DNA of 18,571 nt from an uncultured Bacteroidales bacterium (GTDB taxonomy: Bacteria; Bacteroidota; Bacteroidia; Bacteroidales; UBA932): NCBI GenBank assembly GCA_946545765.1, contig CAMNNS010000015.1, forward strand, positions 1-18,571, in the 5' to 3' direction. Shown here piece after piece: positions 1-6,967 of this stretch. The notes beneath the pieces are model-generated. The model was not told the DNA's origin, ran no database searches, and saw only the letters and a program-made list of their open reading frames with translations. The position numbers and the translations under genes are program-made. Positions within the stretch are counted from its first letter, which is position 1; the number at the start of each line of letters is the position of its first letter.

Positions 1-364
1 AGACTTCATTCAAAATGTATTTCTCGTTAAATGACACATCGTAATCATATCTGATGCCATTAGCATAGAATGACACATGCATCTCAATGGGGGCATTCTT
101 TGTGAGAATGAAAGGAATACTGCCATTTATTCTTTGGGTTGCATCAGACTTAGGCAACACCAGTAAGCGAAATACTTCATTTAAGGCAATCAACATATTT
201 GACTTGCCTGAAGCATTTGAACCATATAGGATGCCTAATTTATACAAGAACACACCATCGGCAACTTCTGTAACAAGTTCCGATGAGGGCCCCTTAGCTA
301 AGAAACTCAACTCTTGCTTGTCGCGAATGGAAAGGTAATTCTTTACCCAAAAATCTCGTATCAT
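1..364 (-). CDS. AAA15-family ATPase, N-terminal part (cut by window edge)
   Basis: Reading the minus strand from the ATG at 364-362 gives an open frame of 121 codons that runs off the window start. The protein begins MIRDFWVKNYLSIRDKQELS, the typical opening of AAA15-type (COG1106-like, SMC/OLD-related) ATPases, where a first beta strand leads into an 'N[YF]xSI' turn. A Walker A motif, GSNASGKS, lies at residues 48-55. An in-frame TGA lies two codons upstream of the ATG, so this start is firm. The rest of the ATPase (signature and Walker B regions) is outside the window, as is any partner gene. Relatives are often found in anti-phage or abortive-infection modules (for example AriA of PARIS, or the ATPase next to RloB), but the fragment cannot tell these apart. 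Base composition looks less AT-rich than the neighbouring intergenic DNA. The ATPase call is firm; a defence role is only inference. Confidence 0.85.
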   Translation of the reverse strand, partial: MIRDFWVKNYLSIRDKQELSFLAKGPSSELVTEVADGVFLYKLGILYGSNASGKSNMLIALNEVFRLLVLPKSDATQRINGSIPFILTKNAPIEMHVSFYANGIRYDYDVSFNEKYILNEV

Positions 365-398
365 ATCTCAAATATTTTTTATTTTCGTAATTTTACTA

Positions 399-406
399 CA
401 AAAATA
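399..406 (-). promoter_or_regulatory. Possible -7 box of the AAA15 ATPase gene
   Basis: On the minus strand this reads TATTTTTG, a match to the Bacteroidota -7 consensus TAnnTTTG, about 35 nt upstream of the ATPase ATG. No clear -33 TTTG was found at the expected distance, so this is tentative. Confidence 0.3.
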
Positions 407-867
407 CGAATAATATTTGATATACATACTACATTGATAGCTAATTTTTGTAATTATCATACGATTTTATATGTATTTAACTCTTTGATGTGTGTTGAGA
501 TGGCAAATTTGTAAGATTTACTGTCCAAAGTTATTGCCCGAAAACCCATTTTTCTTGTGCATCAGCAAAGGGACTGCATTGGATTGTAGTTCGTAATTTC
601 ATCCTTTATATGATATTTGTGGTTTGAAAAGTTAAAAGTGTTAAATCTTTGTCTTTTTCACCATCTACAGAATCTCCATCATCACTTTTCTACCATTTCA
701 AGCAAAACATATTGATACACAATAAATTGTAAATACTGAAGGCAAATAATAACCAATTTTTTATAAAAATAGTGAGTAATCTTTAGAGTGACATTTATTT
801 TATTTTCTTTGTATTGATAAGTAGAATTAAAAAGAAGAAATAAAAAATAAATTTTAAAATAAATGGT

Positions 868-875
868 TACATTTG
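868..875 (+). promoter_or_regulatory. Possible -7 box for lgt
   Basis: TACATTTG fits the Bacteroidota -7 consensus TAnnTTTG and lies 28 nt upstream of the lgt ATG. No good -33 TTTG is visible about 20 nt upstream, so confidence is low. Confidence 0.3.
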
Positions 876-903
876 TCTAATTGAATCTGATAGTGTTTAA
901 ATT

Positions 904-1734
904 ATGTTAGATATTTTATATGTTAAATGGGATGTAAGTCCTGAAATTTTTAGGATATTGGGACTCCCGGTGAGGTGGTATGGAATACTTTTTTTAAGTG
1001 GGTTTTTATTAGGAATTTGGTTGTTCTCTAAATTTTATAAAAGAGAGGGCTTACCATCTGTTTTATTAGATCCAATTCTCTGGGCAACTCTTTTATTTGC
1101 CCTGATTGGAGCAAGGTTAGGTCATGTTTTGTTTTACCAACCCGAAGAGTATCTTGCAAATCCTATTGAGATTCTAAAGGTTTGGCATGGCGGGCTTGCA
1201 AGTCATGGTGGAGCTATAGGGGTTTTATTTGCTGTAAGGTGGTATGTTAAAAAGTATGGTAAAAAATATGGATTTGATTATATCTGGATTTTAGATAGGT
1301 TGGCAGTGGCGATTCCTTTTGCCGGAGCATTAATTAGGATTGGAAATCTCATGAATTCAGAGATATACGGATATGAAACAACTTTGCCTTGGGGTTTTAT
1401 TTTTGTTAGAAATGGAGAGACTATGCCTCATCATCCAACTCAACTTTATGAAGCATCAGCTTACTTGCTTTTAGGTATAATGATGTTGATATTTTATTAC
1501 AAATTATCTAACAAGCAATGGATCTATAAAGGCTTTATGTTTGGGCTATTCCTTTTTTGTCTATTTGGAGCAAGGTTCTTAATAGAATTTGTGAAAGAGC
1601 CTCAAGTAGAAGGAGAAATTGGAAAATTGTTAAATAATGGTCAATTACTTAGTATTCCATTTATTATAGCCGGGATAATTTTTATGGTTTGGAGCTTTAT
1701 AAAAAAGAAGCCTGTTTTATTAGAGAAAAAATAA
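904..1734 (+). CDS. lgt: Prolipoprotein diacylglyceryl transferase
   Basis: Inner-membrane enzyme that moves a diacylglyceryl group from phosphatidylglycerol to the lipobox cysteine of prolipoproteins, the first step of lipoprotein maturation. The 276-residue length is normal for Lgt. The sequence is strongly hydrophobic with several membrane segments. Hallmarks seen: VRWYG with Tyr26; HGGLASHGG with His101, equivalent to E. coli His103; IRIGNLMNSE with Arg145, Asn148 and Glu153, equivalent to E. coli Arg143, Asn146 and Glu151; HPTQLYE; and a C-terminal GARFLIEF. The ATG at 904 directly precedes the expected N-terminus. It stands alone on its strand, converging on the esterase gene. The two lipoproteins at 4625-6256 would be substrates. 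Confidence 0.97.
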   Translation: MLDILYVKWDVSPEIFRILGLPVRWYGILFLSGFLLGIWLFSKFYKREGLPSVLLDPILWATLLFALIGARLGHVLFYQPEEYLANPIEILKVWHGGLASHGGAIGVLFAVRWYVKKYGKKYGFDYIWILDRLAVAIPFAGALIRIGNLMNSEIYGYETTLPWGFIFVRNGETMPHHPTQLYEASAYLLLGIMMLIFYYKLSNKQWIYKGFMFGLFLFCLFGARFLIEFVKEPQVEGEIGKLLNNGQLLSIPFIIAGIIFMVWSFIKKKPVLLEKK

Positions 1735-1874
1735 AATCAATATCTACCCAAAAATCTTTTTTAGTTTCTGTAACCTTTTGCAGTTCAGAGGAATTACTTT
1801 CAAGTATCTCTATTTGGCGAAGCTATTTTTCAAACAAAGTCTTCTTATAGAGAGGATGGTTGATGGTGGGGGAT

Positions 1875-3161
1875 CTACAAATCTATCTGCCTTAAAATAG
1901 CTTTTGCCAAATTGCTAAATCCTTTATCTGTTAGGTGTGTACCATCTACAGTATCTTCATTGTCTATTATAGAAGATGACGAAACATCTACAAATCTTAA
2001 ATTTTTAAGTGGTCCTGTTTTTCTCCCATTTATTGTTGTCCCCTCTTTGCGAAGCCTTTCATATATTTCAAACCAAAGTTGATTCTCTTTTTTCATATCT
2101 GAGTTATTCTCGGGTAGGATAAACTGCTGAGGATACAGATAGTTATTAACCATATAGATATGTTTATCGGGATGAGTAATGGCAATTTTAGCTATAAAAT
2201 AATCTGCACTATCTCTTGTTGTTTCGTATGTGCAGTTTGCTAAACAATCTATAATGTAGGCTTTTGCATTTATTCCCGATATAAAATCTGCCATATTTTT
2301 ATCCATTCTTCCATTTCCACTAAATCCTAAATTGATTGTTGTAACTCCTGTTGCCCTCTCTATAATAGAAGGATATGCCATTCCCGGACGAGAAGCACAC
2401 CCTCCTTGTGTTACACTTGTTCCGTAAAATACAGCAGGAAGTGAGAAGTCATTAAGAATCTCATTAGGAGCAAAAATTTTAGCTGTGGGCTCTATCCCTA
2501 TCTCCAATTCCTCAATCCCATCATAAAGAGGAAGATACAAAAGATATTCTTTTTGCCCTCCTGCCATTTTTCTTATAAAAATAGATGCGGAATTTTTGCC
2601 GTTAGGGAAAGCAGTCCCGGCATATTTCCACTCTTTCCCTTCCATCGCTTTTATTGCTTTATTGTGTAAATCTTTTATGTCGTTACCTATAGATTTAATA
2701 GCATCTTTAATTTTTTCTTTAGTTGTTTCTCCTCTCTTTTTTTCTTTAGTCTCTACTTTTGTACTCTCAGATTCTGAACCCAATTCTATTTTTTTGCTTA
2801 ACACGTAAAGGTCTAATCCTTTGATCCCTGTAGCTGCCATATGGCTCATTCCAAAATTTTTAGTGAGAGTCCATTTTGCCCCAATACATGTAGCATCTGT
2901 TGAGAAGCGAATTGCGATTCCTGCACCATCTTGTCCTAAATCCCAAATCTCCTTTCTTACAATTCCATTTAATCTTTTTGGAATTCTGTAAAAGTAGGAG
3001 TCATCTGAATGTTCGGCTTGTCCTATCATAGTAGCTTTGCCCTCTTTTATCAACTCTTTTACATTATAAAAAACAAGGTCGTTAACTTTTTGTCCATAAG
3101 ATATTTGGGCAAAAAAGAGAGCGATTGTTAGAACAGTTAAAACAGAAATAATCTTTCTCAT
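1875..3161 (-). CDS. Secreted SGNH/GDSL-type hydrolase with a charged insert
   Basis: Predicted periplasmic or secreted esterase of the Bacteroidota SGNH type: an N-terminal beta-sandwich followed by an SGNH domain. The ATG at 3161 gives 428 residues; the frame is open two codons further to a TTG. A signal peptide is clear (MRKIISVLTVLTIALFFAQ, cleavage near SYG-Q). Catalytic blocks in ATG numbering: FYGTSVTQGGCASRPG with nucleophile Ser249; GFSGNGRMD with Asn283; and DGTH with Asp406 and His409. The usual GDS is GTS here, as in many relatives. Residues about 122-176 are an unusual Lys/Glu/Ser-rich, probably helical segment inside the N-terminal domain. The gene lies 18 nt after miaA, probably in the same transcript. 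The substrate (acetylated glycan or other ester) cannot be deduced. Confidence 0.85.
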   Translation of the reverse strand: MRKIISVLTVLTIALFFAQISYGQKVNDLVFYNVKELIKEGKATMIGQAEHSDDSYFYRIPKRLNGIVRKEIWDLGQDGAGIAIRFSTDATCIGAKWTLTKNFGMSHMAATGIKGLDLYVLSKKIELGSESESTKVETKEKKRGETTKEKIKDAIKSIGNDIKDLHNKAIKAMEGKEWKYAGTAFPNGKNSASIFIRKMAGGQKEYLLYLPLYDGIEELEIGIEPTAKIFAPNEILNDFSLPAVFYGTSVTQGGCASRPGMAYPSIIERATGVTTINLGFSGNGRMDKNMADFISGINAKAYIIDCLANCTYETTRDSADYFIAKIAITHPDKHIYMVNNYLYPQQFILPENNSDMKKENQLWFEIYERLRKEGTTINGRKTGPLKNLRFVDVSSSSIIDNEDTVDGTHLTDKGFSNLAKAILRQIDL

Positions 3162-3179
3162 AATCAATCTTTTAATTTT

Positions 3180-4259
3180 TTAATCTAAATCTATCCATTC
3201 AATTTTTATTCCCCTTTTTTCCATCCCCCTTAACCAAGTCATTTGCCTTTTTGCAAATTGGTGAATGGCAATGGCTAAGTGTTCTTTCATATACTCGTAG
3301 CTGAAATCTCCTCTGAGATACTGTGTTATAAATTTATATTCTAATCCGTAATAGATTAAATCTTCCTCTTTTATCCCTCTGTCGAGAAGCATTTTCACCT
3401 CTTCAATCATACCAGACTCTAATCGTTGTTGAAGCCTTATATCTATTTTTTTATTTCTCGTATCGCGATTAGGATTAAGAGCTATAAATTTAATATTGTC
3501 GGGATTGATATATTTCTCCCCCTTTTCTTTGTTGTTTTGTTCCTGAGAGTAGATATTGTAGATGTTTTCTAACAGGCTGTCTGACAAGTGGCTACTTAAA
3601 TTGTATTTTTTAAATAAAGAACCTATTTTTTCTAAATATTCAGAAAATAACAGCTGTTTTTCACCGTTATTATAGGTAAATTTTGGTGGGGTAAATAGTT
3701 CTATCTCGATAGCCCTAACAGCCCTTTTTGCTGTGTCAAAATCTGTATGGTTGTGTGGAGTGTTCCCCTTAAGTGCCTTTAAATCAGTAATTATCTGTTC
3801 AAGAGTTTTTAAAGAAAATTTCTCTATCTCTTCTCTTAACTCCCGATGCGGCTCTATCTCTTTTAATGTATAACCTTTGCAAACAGCCTCTACATATAGA
3901 CCACTTCCACCACAAAGAATCGGGTAGTTGCCACGTTCAATGATCTTGTGGTAAACATTAAAGAAATCTTTTTGATACAGAAACAGATTATACTTTTCTC
4001 CCGCCTCAACTATATCTATTAAATGGTAGGGGATATTCTCATACTCTTGTATGTCTTTACCACTCCCGATAGTCATATCTTTATAAACTTGTCGAGAGTC
4101 TGCAGATATTATCTCAGCGATTTGATTCTTTCCTTCTTTAGCAAAGATTTCTGCTATTCTCTTAGCACATTCTACAGCATAACGAGTTTTACCACTTGCA
4201 GTTGGACCAAGAATGCAAAGCATACTGTAATTTTTAACTATTTCTTCTAAATTTATCAC
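3180..4259 (-). CDS. miaA: tRNA dimethylallyltransferase with an internal insert
   Basis: MiaA adds a dimethylallyl group to N6 of A37 in tRNAs reading UNN codons. Seen: P-loop GPTASGKT at residues 18-25, DSRQVYKDM (54-62) with the general-base Asp, GGSGLYVEAV (117-126), RAVRAIE (179-185), and the conserved C-terminal IHQFAKRQMTWLRGME (332-347). The protein has 359 residues against about 300 for the family. The excess is a hydrophilic segment at about residues 192-250, between 'ELFTPPKF' and 'KFIALNPNRD'. The longest frame starts with GTG at 4259; an ATG at 4223 (residue 13) would start just before the P-loop strand and is a real alternative. The residues between the two look protein-like, so I kept GTG. 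The SGNH hydrolase gene follows on the same strand. Confidence 0.94.
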   Translation of the reverse strand: MINLEEIVKNYSMLCILGPTASGKTRYAVECAKRIAEIFAKEGKNQIAEIISADSRQVYKDMTIGSGKDIQEYENIPYHLIDIVEAGEKYNLFLYQKDFFNVYHKIIERGNYPILCGGSGLYVEAVCKGYTLKEIEPHRELREEIEKFSLKTLEQIITDLKALKGNTPHNHTDFDTAKRAVRAIEIELFTPPKFTYNNGEKQLLFSEYLEKIGSLFKKYNLSSHLSDSLLENIYNIYSQEQNNKEKGEKYINPDNIKFIALNPNRDTRNKKIDIRLQQRLESGMIEEVKMLLDRGIKEEDLIYYGLEYKFITQYLRGDFSYEYMKEHLAIAIHQFAKRQMTWLRGMEKRGIKIEWIDLD

Positions 4260-4439
4260 AAATGACCACTGCTCTAAATTATTCGTTTTACGGAGAAACT
4301 ATTTATAATGCTTTGATAAAAATGCCTCATGGAATGGAATCATGTTTGGCATAGTGTAAACTTCTTCTTTAGTTGTCATTTCTTGAAATGATCATATCAT
4401 CGTATAATGAAACAAAAATATTATAAATTACCAAACAAT

Positions 4440-4460
4440 AAAACTTTCAAACAAAGTTTT
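4440..4460. repeat. Inverted repeat in the divergent miaA/beta-propeller region
   Basis: AAAACTTT (4440-4447) and AAAGTTTT (4453-4460) form a perfect 8-bp stem around CAAAC. It sits between two divergent starts, where a terminator has no obvious gene to serve, so an operator is possible. Confidence 0.45.
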
Positions 4461-4470
4461 TATAAAAAAA

Positions 4471-4491
4471 TTTGGTTATTATTGCACCAAA
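4471..4491. repeat. Second inverted repeat upstream of the beta-propeller gene
   Basis: TTTGGT (4471-4476) and ACCAAA (4486-4491) are perfect 6-bp inverted arms around a 9-nt spacer, 10 nt after the preceding repeat. It may be part of the same regulatory site. Confidence 0.3.
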
Positions 4492-4524
4492 ATACTCTTG
4501 ACAATTAAGACTTATGAAAAGAAT

Positions 4525-4556
4525 TTTGGCACAAAAAATAAACTTAACTAATCTTG
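4525..4556 (+). promoter_or_regulatory. Candidate promoter of the lipoprotein pair
   Basis: TTTG at 4525-4528, a 20-nt spacer, then TAATCTTG at 4549-4556 (one mismatch to TAnnTTTG) match the Bacteroidota two-part promoter. It lies downstream of the earliest in-frame ATG (4514). If it is used, translation must begin at 4601 or 4625. Confidence 0.4.
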
Positions 4557-4624
4557 AACCTATTATTGCAAAAGAGTTAATAAGCTATTCCCAAAGGAGA
4601 ATGCTTATATTAAAACTACTTCAA

Positions 4625-5731
4625 ATGAAAGATTTTTCTAAAAGCGTATTAATTTTTTCTCTTATTATTGCGTGTGCGTGCCAAAATGTTGAGAAGAGTA
4701 ACAATCTTATTAAGGCAGAATTTAGTGCAACTACCAATAATTTTACAGATTTGATAGAATCTATAGAGTTACTTCCTTTAGAGACAGACTCTGACCATTT
4801 ATTAGGTGAAGGGGCAGAACTTATTGTTTCGGATACTTCCTTTTATATGTTTGATATAATGAATTCAAAGATATACAGATATTCACATTCTGGTTCATTC
4901 CTTAATTCCATAGGGCAAAAAGGAAATGGTAACGGAGAATATCTCTCTCTAAATGGTATTCAAGTAAATGATAATATATTAACAGTTCATTCTTATCCCG
5001 ACAAAATACTTAAATATACCCTAAATGGTGAGTTTGTTTCGCAGAGTACATGTAAAGGTTTAGGACAGTTCTCTCATTCCTTTTCTGATAATACAATTCT
5101 TACCTACTATGGTTATGGCACGGCAACTCGGTATCGTGCTGCTTTATTGGACACAGACGGTGTATTGGAAAAGTTTCTTTCGGATGGAAAAACAGATAAA
5201 GTATTGAATTATAGTTCTTCAATACCGCCTATCTCTAATCATAAAAGTCGCTTATTTCTTATAGATTCTTTCAGCCCAATCGTTTATGAGTATTCAAATT
5301 CTGCCCTTGTCCCATCTTTACACTTTAACTTTGGCAAATATTCAGTTCCTGATGAGTATTATAATTATTCAGATGTTTTTGTTGCGGCTGAATATCTTAT
5401 GTCAAGAGCTTATGCAATCATAAACCGCTATGTAGAAAATGATAGTTTGAAATTGGTCGAGATTCTCTTGAGCAAGGTAGATTCTTGTAATCCTTACTAT
5501 GGATTATATTATAAAAATGAATGGCATTGGTTCTCTTTTGGAGAAGGAAATTCTCCAATGTCTTTTGCTTTTAGATGTTTTTATGACGATAAAACACTTC
5601 TATTTTTACTTTCTCCCGATGCTGTTCATAATCTCCCCGATTCATTACAACAATTTGTTATCAATTATGATATTTCAAAATCTATCGCAGAAGAGGATAA
5701 TTATATAATAGCTAAAGTATTCCTTAAATAA
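4625..5731 (+). CDS. Six-bladed beta-propeller lipoprotein (BF3164-like)
   Basis: Predicted surface or periplasmic lipoprotein of unknown role. I chose the ATG at 4625 because it gives a compact lipoprotein signal peptide, MKDFSKSVLIFSLIIACACQ, with lipid-attachment Cys17 (Cys19 is an alternative). In-frame ATGs at 4514 and 4601 would place 37 or 8 extra residues in front; AAAGGAGA abuts the 4601 ATG, rather close for a ribosome site. The mature part (about 350 residues) begins with the family pattern 'IESIELLPLETDSDHLLGEG' and repeats short strands of the type SKIYRYSHSGSFLNSIGQ and DKILKYTLNGEFVSQ, typical of 6-bladed propeller (PF17170-like) lipoproteins of Bacteroidota. No catalytic motif is visible. 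It is 15 nt upstream of a second small lipoprotein gene, so the two are likely co-transcribed. Confidence 0.8.
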   Translation: MKDFSKSVLIFSLIIACACQNVEKSNNLIKAEFSATTNNFTDLIESIELLPLETDSDHLLGEGAELIVSDTSFYMFDIMNSKIYRYSHSGSFLNSIGQKGNGNGEYLSLNGIQVNDNILTVHSYPDKILKYTLNGEFVSQSTCKGLGQFSHSFSDNTILTYYGYGTATRYRAALLDTDGVLEKFLSDGKTDKVLNYSSSIPPISNHKSRLFLIDSFSPIVYEYSNSALVPSLHFNFGKYSVPDEYYNYSDVFVAAEYLMSRAYAIINRYVENDSLKLVEILLSKVDSCNPYYGLYYKNEWHWFSFGEGNSPMSFAFRCFYDDKTLLFLLSPDAVHNLPDSLQQFVINYDISKSIAEEDNYIIAKVFLK

Positions 5732-5746
5732 TTGATTTAGATAGTT

Positions 5747-6256
5747 ATGCAAATTTTTAAAAAGATATTTCCTATAGTTATTATCATCATGATAATATGC
5801 TCATGTAATCGTACAAGAAGACTAAAGCTTATAGAACCCGAGCATACTTTTAATCAATACGGCAGAGTAGAGAATAAACCTCTTCCCGGGGGAAAGAAAA
5901 AAGTTGTCTCTTACTGGGATATAAGAAGTGTTGATTTTATCCTTATGCACACTCCTAAAGGGAAGATAGATGATTTAATGAAGAGAAATCCCGATTGGGC
6001 ATTTCTTTTTTATATCAAGTGCAATATTGTAGATACTTTAAAAGTCATCAATACCCTCAATAGATATAATCAGAACTTTGAGGTGATATTGGATTTTAAC
6101 TCCGATTTTGTGAGGAAAAATAATTTAGACCCCAATTTAGCAAGTAATGGTTTTATTTGTGATTCAGAAAACTCTGTACTTGGCACATCTGTAATAGGTA
6201 CTACTATGAGTTTCTTTGATTCTGAATTTGATAAAGTTAAAAAAATCTTAAGGTGA
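5747..6256 (+). CDS. Small lipoprotein, possibly thioredoxin-fold without CxxC
   Basis: A 169-residue protein with a clear lipoprotein signal: two lysines, a long Ile/Val core, then ICSC-N, making Cys20 the likely lipidated residue. I do not recognise the family with certainty. The visible order (strand AFLFYIKC at 85-92, helix about 94-107, strand FEVILDFNSD at 111-120, a beta-hairpin GFICDSENSVLG about 135-146, and a C-terminal helix FFDSEFDKVKKIL) resembles a thioredoxin-like fold. Such proteins commonly follow BF3164-like propeller genes in Bacteroidota. The redox CxxC is absent. Downstream is a 6-bp inverted repeat (GGGAGG / CCTCCC, 6269-6312) without a T-tract. Function unknown; the fold assignment is inference from pattern only. 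Confidence 0.7.
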   Translation: MQIFKKIFPIVIIIMIICSCNRTRRLKLIEPEHTFNQYGRVENKPLPGGKKKVVSYWDIRSVDFILMHTPKGKIDDLMKRNPDWAFLFYIKCNIVDTLKVINTLNRYNQNFEVILDFNSDFVRKNNLDPNLASNGFICDSENSVLGTSVIGTTMSFFDSEFDKVKKILR

Positions 6257-6268
6257 TTTGTTTTTAAC

Positions 6269-6312
6269 GGGAGGTTTCTGGGTATCGTGCTATTCACTGA
6301 TAAAATCCTCCC
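6269..6312. repeat. GGGAGG/CCTCCC inverted repeat after the lipoprotein gene
   Basis: GGGAGG at 6269-6274 and CCTCCC at 6307-6312 are perfect 6-bp arms 32 nt apart, 12 nt after the stop codon, in a locally GC-richer patch. No T-tract follows directly, so terminator function is uncertain. Confidence 0.25.
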
Positions 6313-6464
6313 AACCTACAAGTGGTGCACTCACGGCCTCAATCTTCTTTTCTTTTTATTTTTCTATTTTGTTAATTGTAAGCTTTTAAAAAGTTGCATT
6401 TACTAATTGAACTTAGTTGTTTTTATAATTTACCAATTTTACTTCTTTTTGCCCGTATAAAGTT

Positions 6465-6472
6465 TATATTTG
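6465..6472 (+). promoter_or_regulatory. Probable -7 box for smpB-gcvP
   Basis: TATATTTG matches TAnnTTTG and lies 18 nt before the smpB ATG at 6491. The -33 partner is unclear: the nearest TTTG is at 6448-6451, only 13 nt away. The TTG at 6470 that could extend the smpB frame falls inside this box, arguing against it as the start. Confidence 0.45.
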
Positions 6473-6490
6473 TATAATATTTTAATTAAG

Positions 6491-6946
6491 ATGAAAAGTA
6501 AAAGGGCAAAGGTAGATATAAGAAATAGAAGAGCAGGATTTGATTATGAATTTTTAGATAATTATACTGCTGGGATTGTGCTTGCCGGAACAGAAATAAA
6601 ATCTATTAGAGCGGCAAAAGCGTCTCTTGTAGATACTTATTGCTATTTTAATAAAGGTGAATTATATATCAAGAATATGCATATCGCTGAGTACTTTTGG
6701 GCGAGTTATAATAGAAAAGATCCTAAAAGAGATCGTAAATTATTATTGAACAAAAAGGAACTCAATAAACTTCAGAGAGGGGTAAAGGAGAAGGGGTTAA
6801 CAATAGTTCCTACACGATTGTTTATTTCAGATAATGGATATGCAAAAGTAGATATATCTTTGGCAAAAGGTAAGAAGGAGTACGATAAGAGGGAGTCTAT
6901 AAAAGAGAAAGATATGAGAAGAGCACAACAAAGGGGAGAAGATTAA
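6491..6946 (+). CDS. smpB: SsrA-binding protein SmpB
   Basis: Binds the tRNA-like part of tmRNA and delivers it to stalled ribosomes for trans-translation. The 151-residue length is usual. Family features seen: an N-terminal NRRAGFDYEFLDNYTAGIVL beta segment, GTEIKSIRAAKASLVDTYC, NMHIAEY, 'KRDRKLLLNKKEL', GLTIVPTRLF, and the conserved basic tail LAKGKKEYDKRESIKEKDMR that enters the decoding centre. The start is the ATG at 6491; the frame reaches back only to a TTG at 6470 that lies in the presumed promoter box. gcvP begins 21 nt downstream, so they likely share a transcript. The ssrA (tmRNA) gene was not seen here. Confidence 0.97.
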   Translation: MKSKRAKVDIRNRRAGFDYEFLDNYTAGIVLAGTEIKSIRAAKASLVDTYCYFNKGELYIKNMHIAEYFWASYNRKDPKRDRKLLLNKKELNKLQRGVKEKGLTIVPTRLFISDNGYAKVDISLAKGKKEYDKRESIKEKDMRRAQQRGED

Positions 6947-6967
6947 GTATTTTAAAAACAATTATAT

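Larger units (their letters stand above)
365..903. other. 539-nt AT-rich intergenic region, possible gene remnant
   Basis: No convincing intact gene is present. On the minus strand, short peptide-like stretches appear in different frames: roughly positions 597-526 read MKLRTTIQCSPFADAQEKWV and on to FGQ-stop, and a second reading around 685-605 gives acidic 'DDGDSVDGEK'-like residues closed by stops. These look like the tail of a decayed reading frame but match nothing I can name. The plus-strand frame at 314-514 overlaps the ATPase gene and looks spurious. Confidence 0.35.

Noticed and set aside
87..338. Plus-strand frame of 83 codons at the left edge
   Set aside because: It is antisense to the AAA15 ATPase gene, whose minus-strand translation has a recognisable Walker A motif; the plus-strand peptide has no protein-like features.
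1735..1874. Terminator between the convergent lgt and SGNH genes
   Set aside because: Only a weak 6-bp stem (CTGTAA/TTGCAG) with no T-tract could be found.
3162..3167. TTG start two codons upstream of the SGNH hydrolase ATG
   Set aside because: The ATG at 3161 directly begins a standard signal peptide, so the rarer TTG is not needed.
6470..6490. TTG start seven codons upstream of the smpB ATG
   Set aside because: The TTG lies inside a promoter-like TATATTTG box, and the ATG at 6491 gives the normal SmpB N-terminus.
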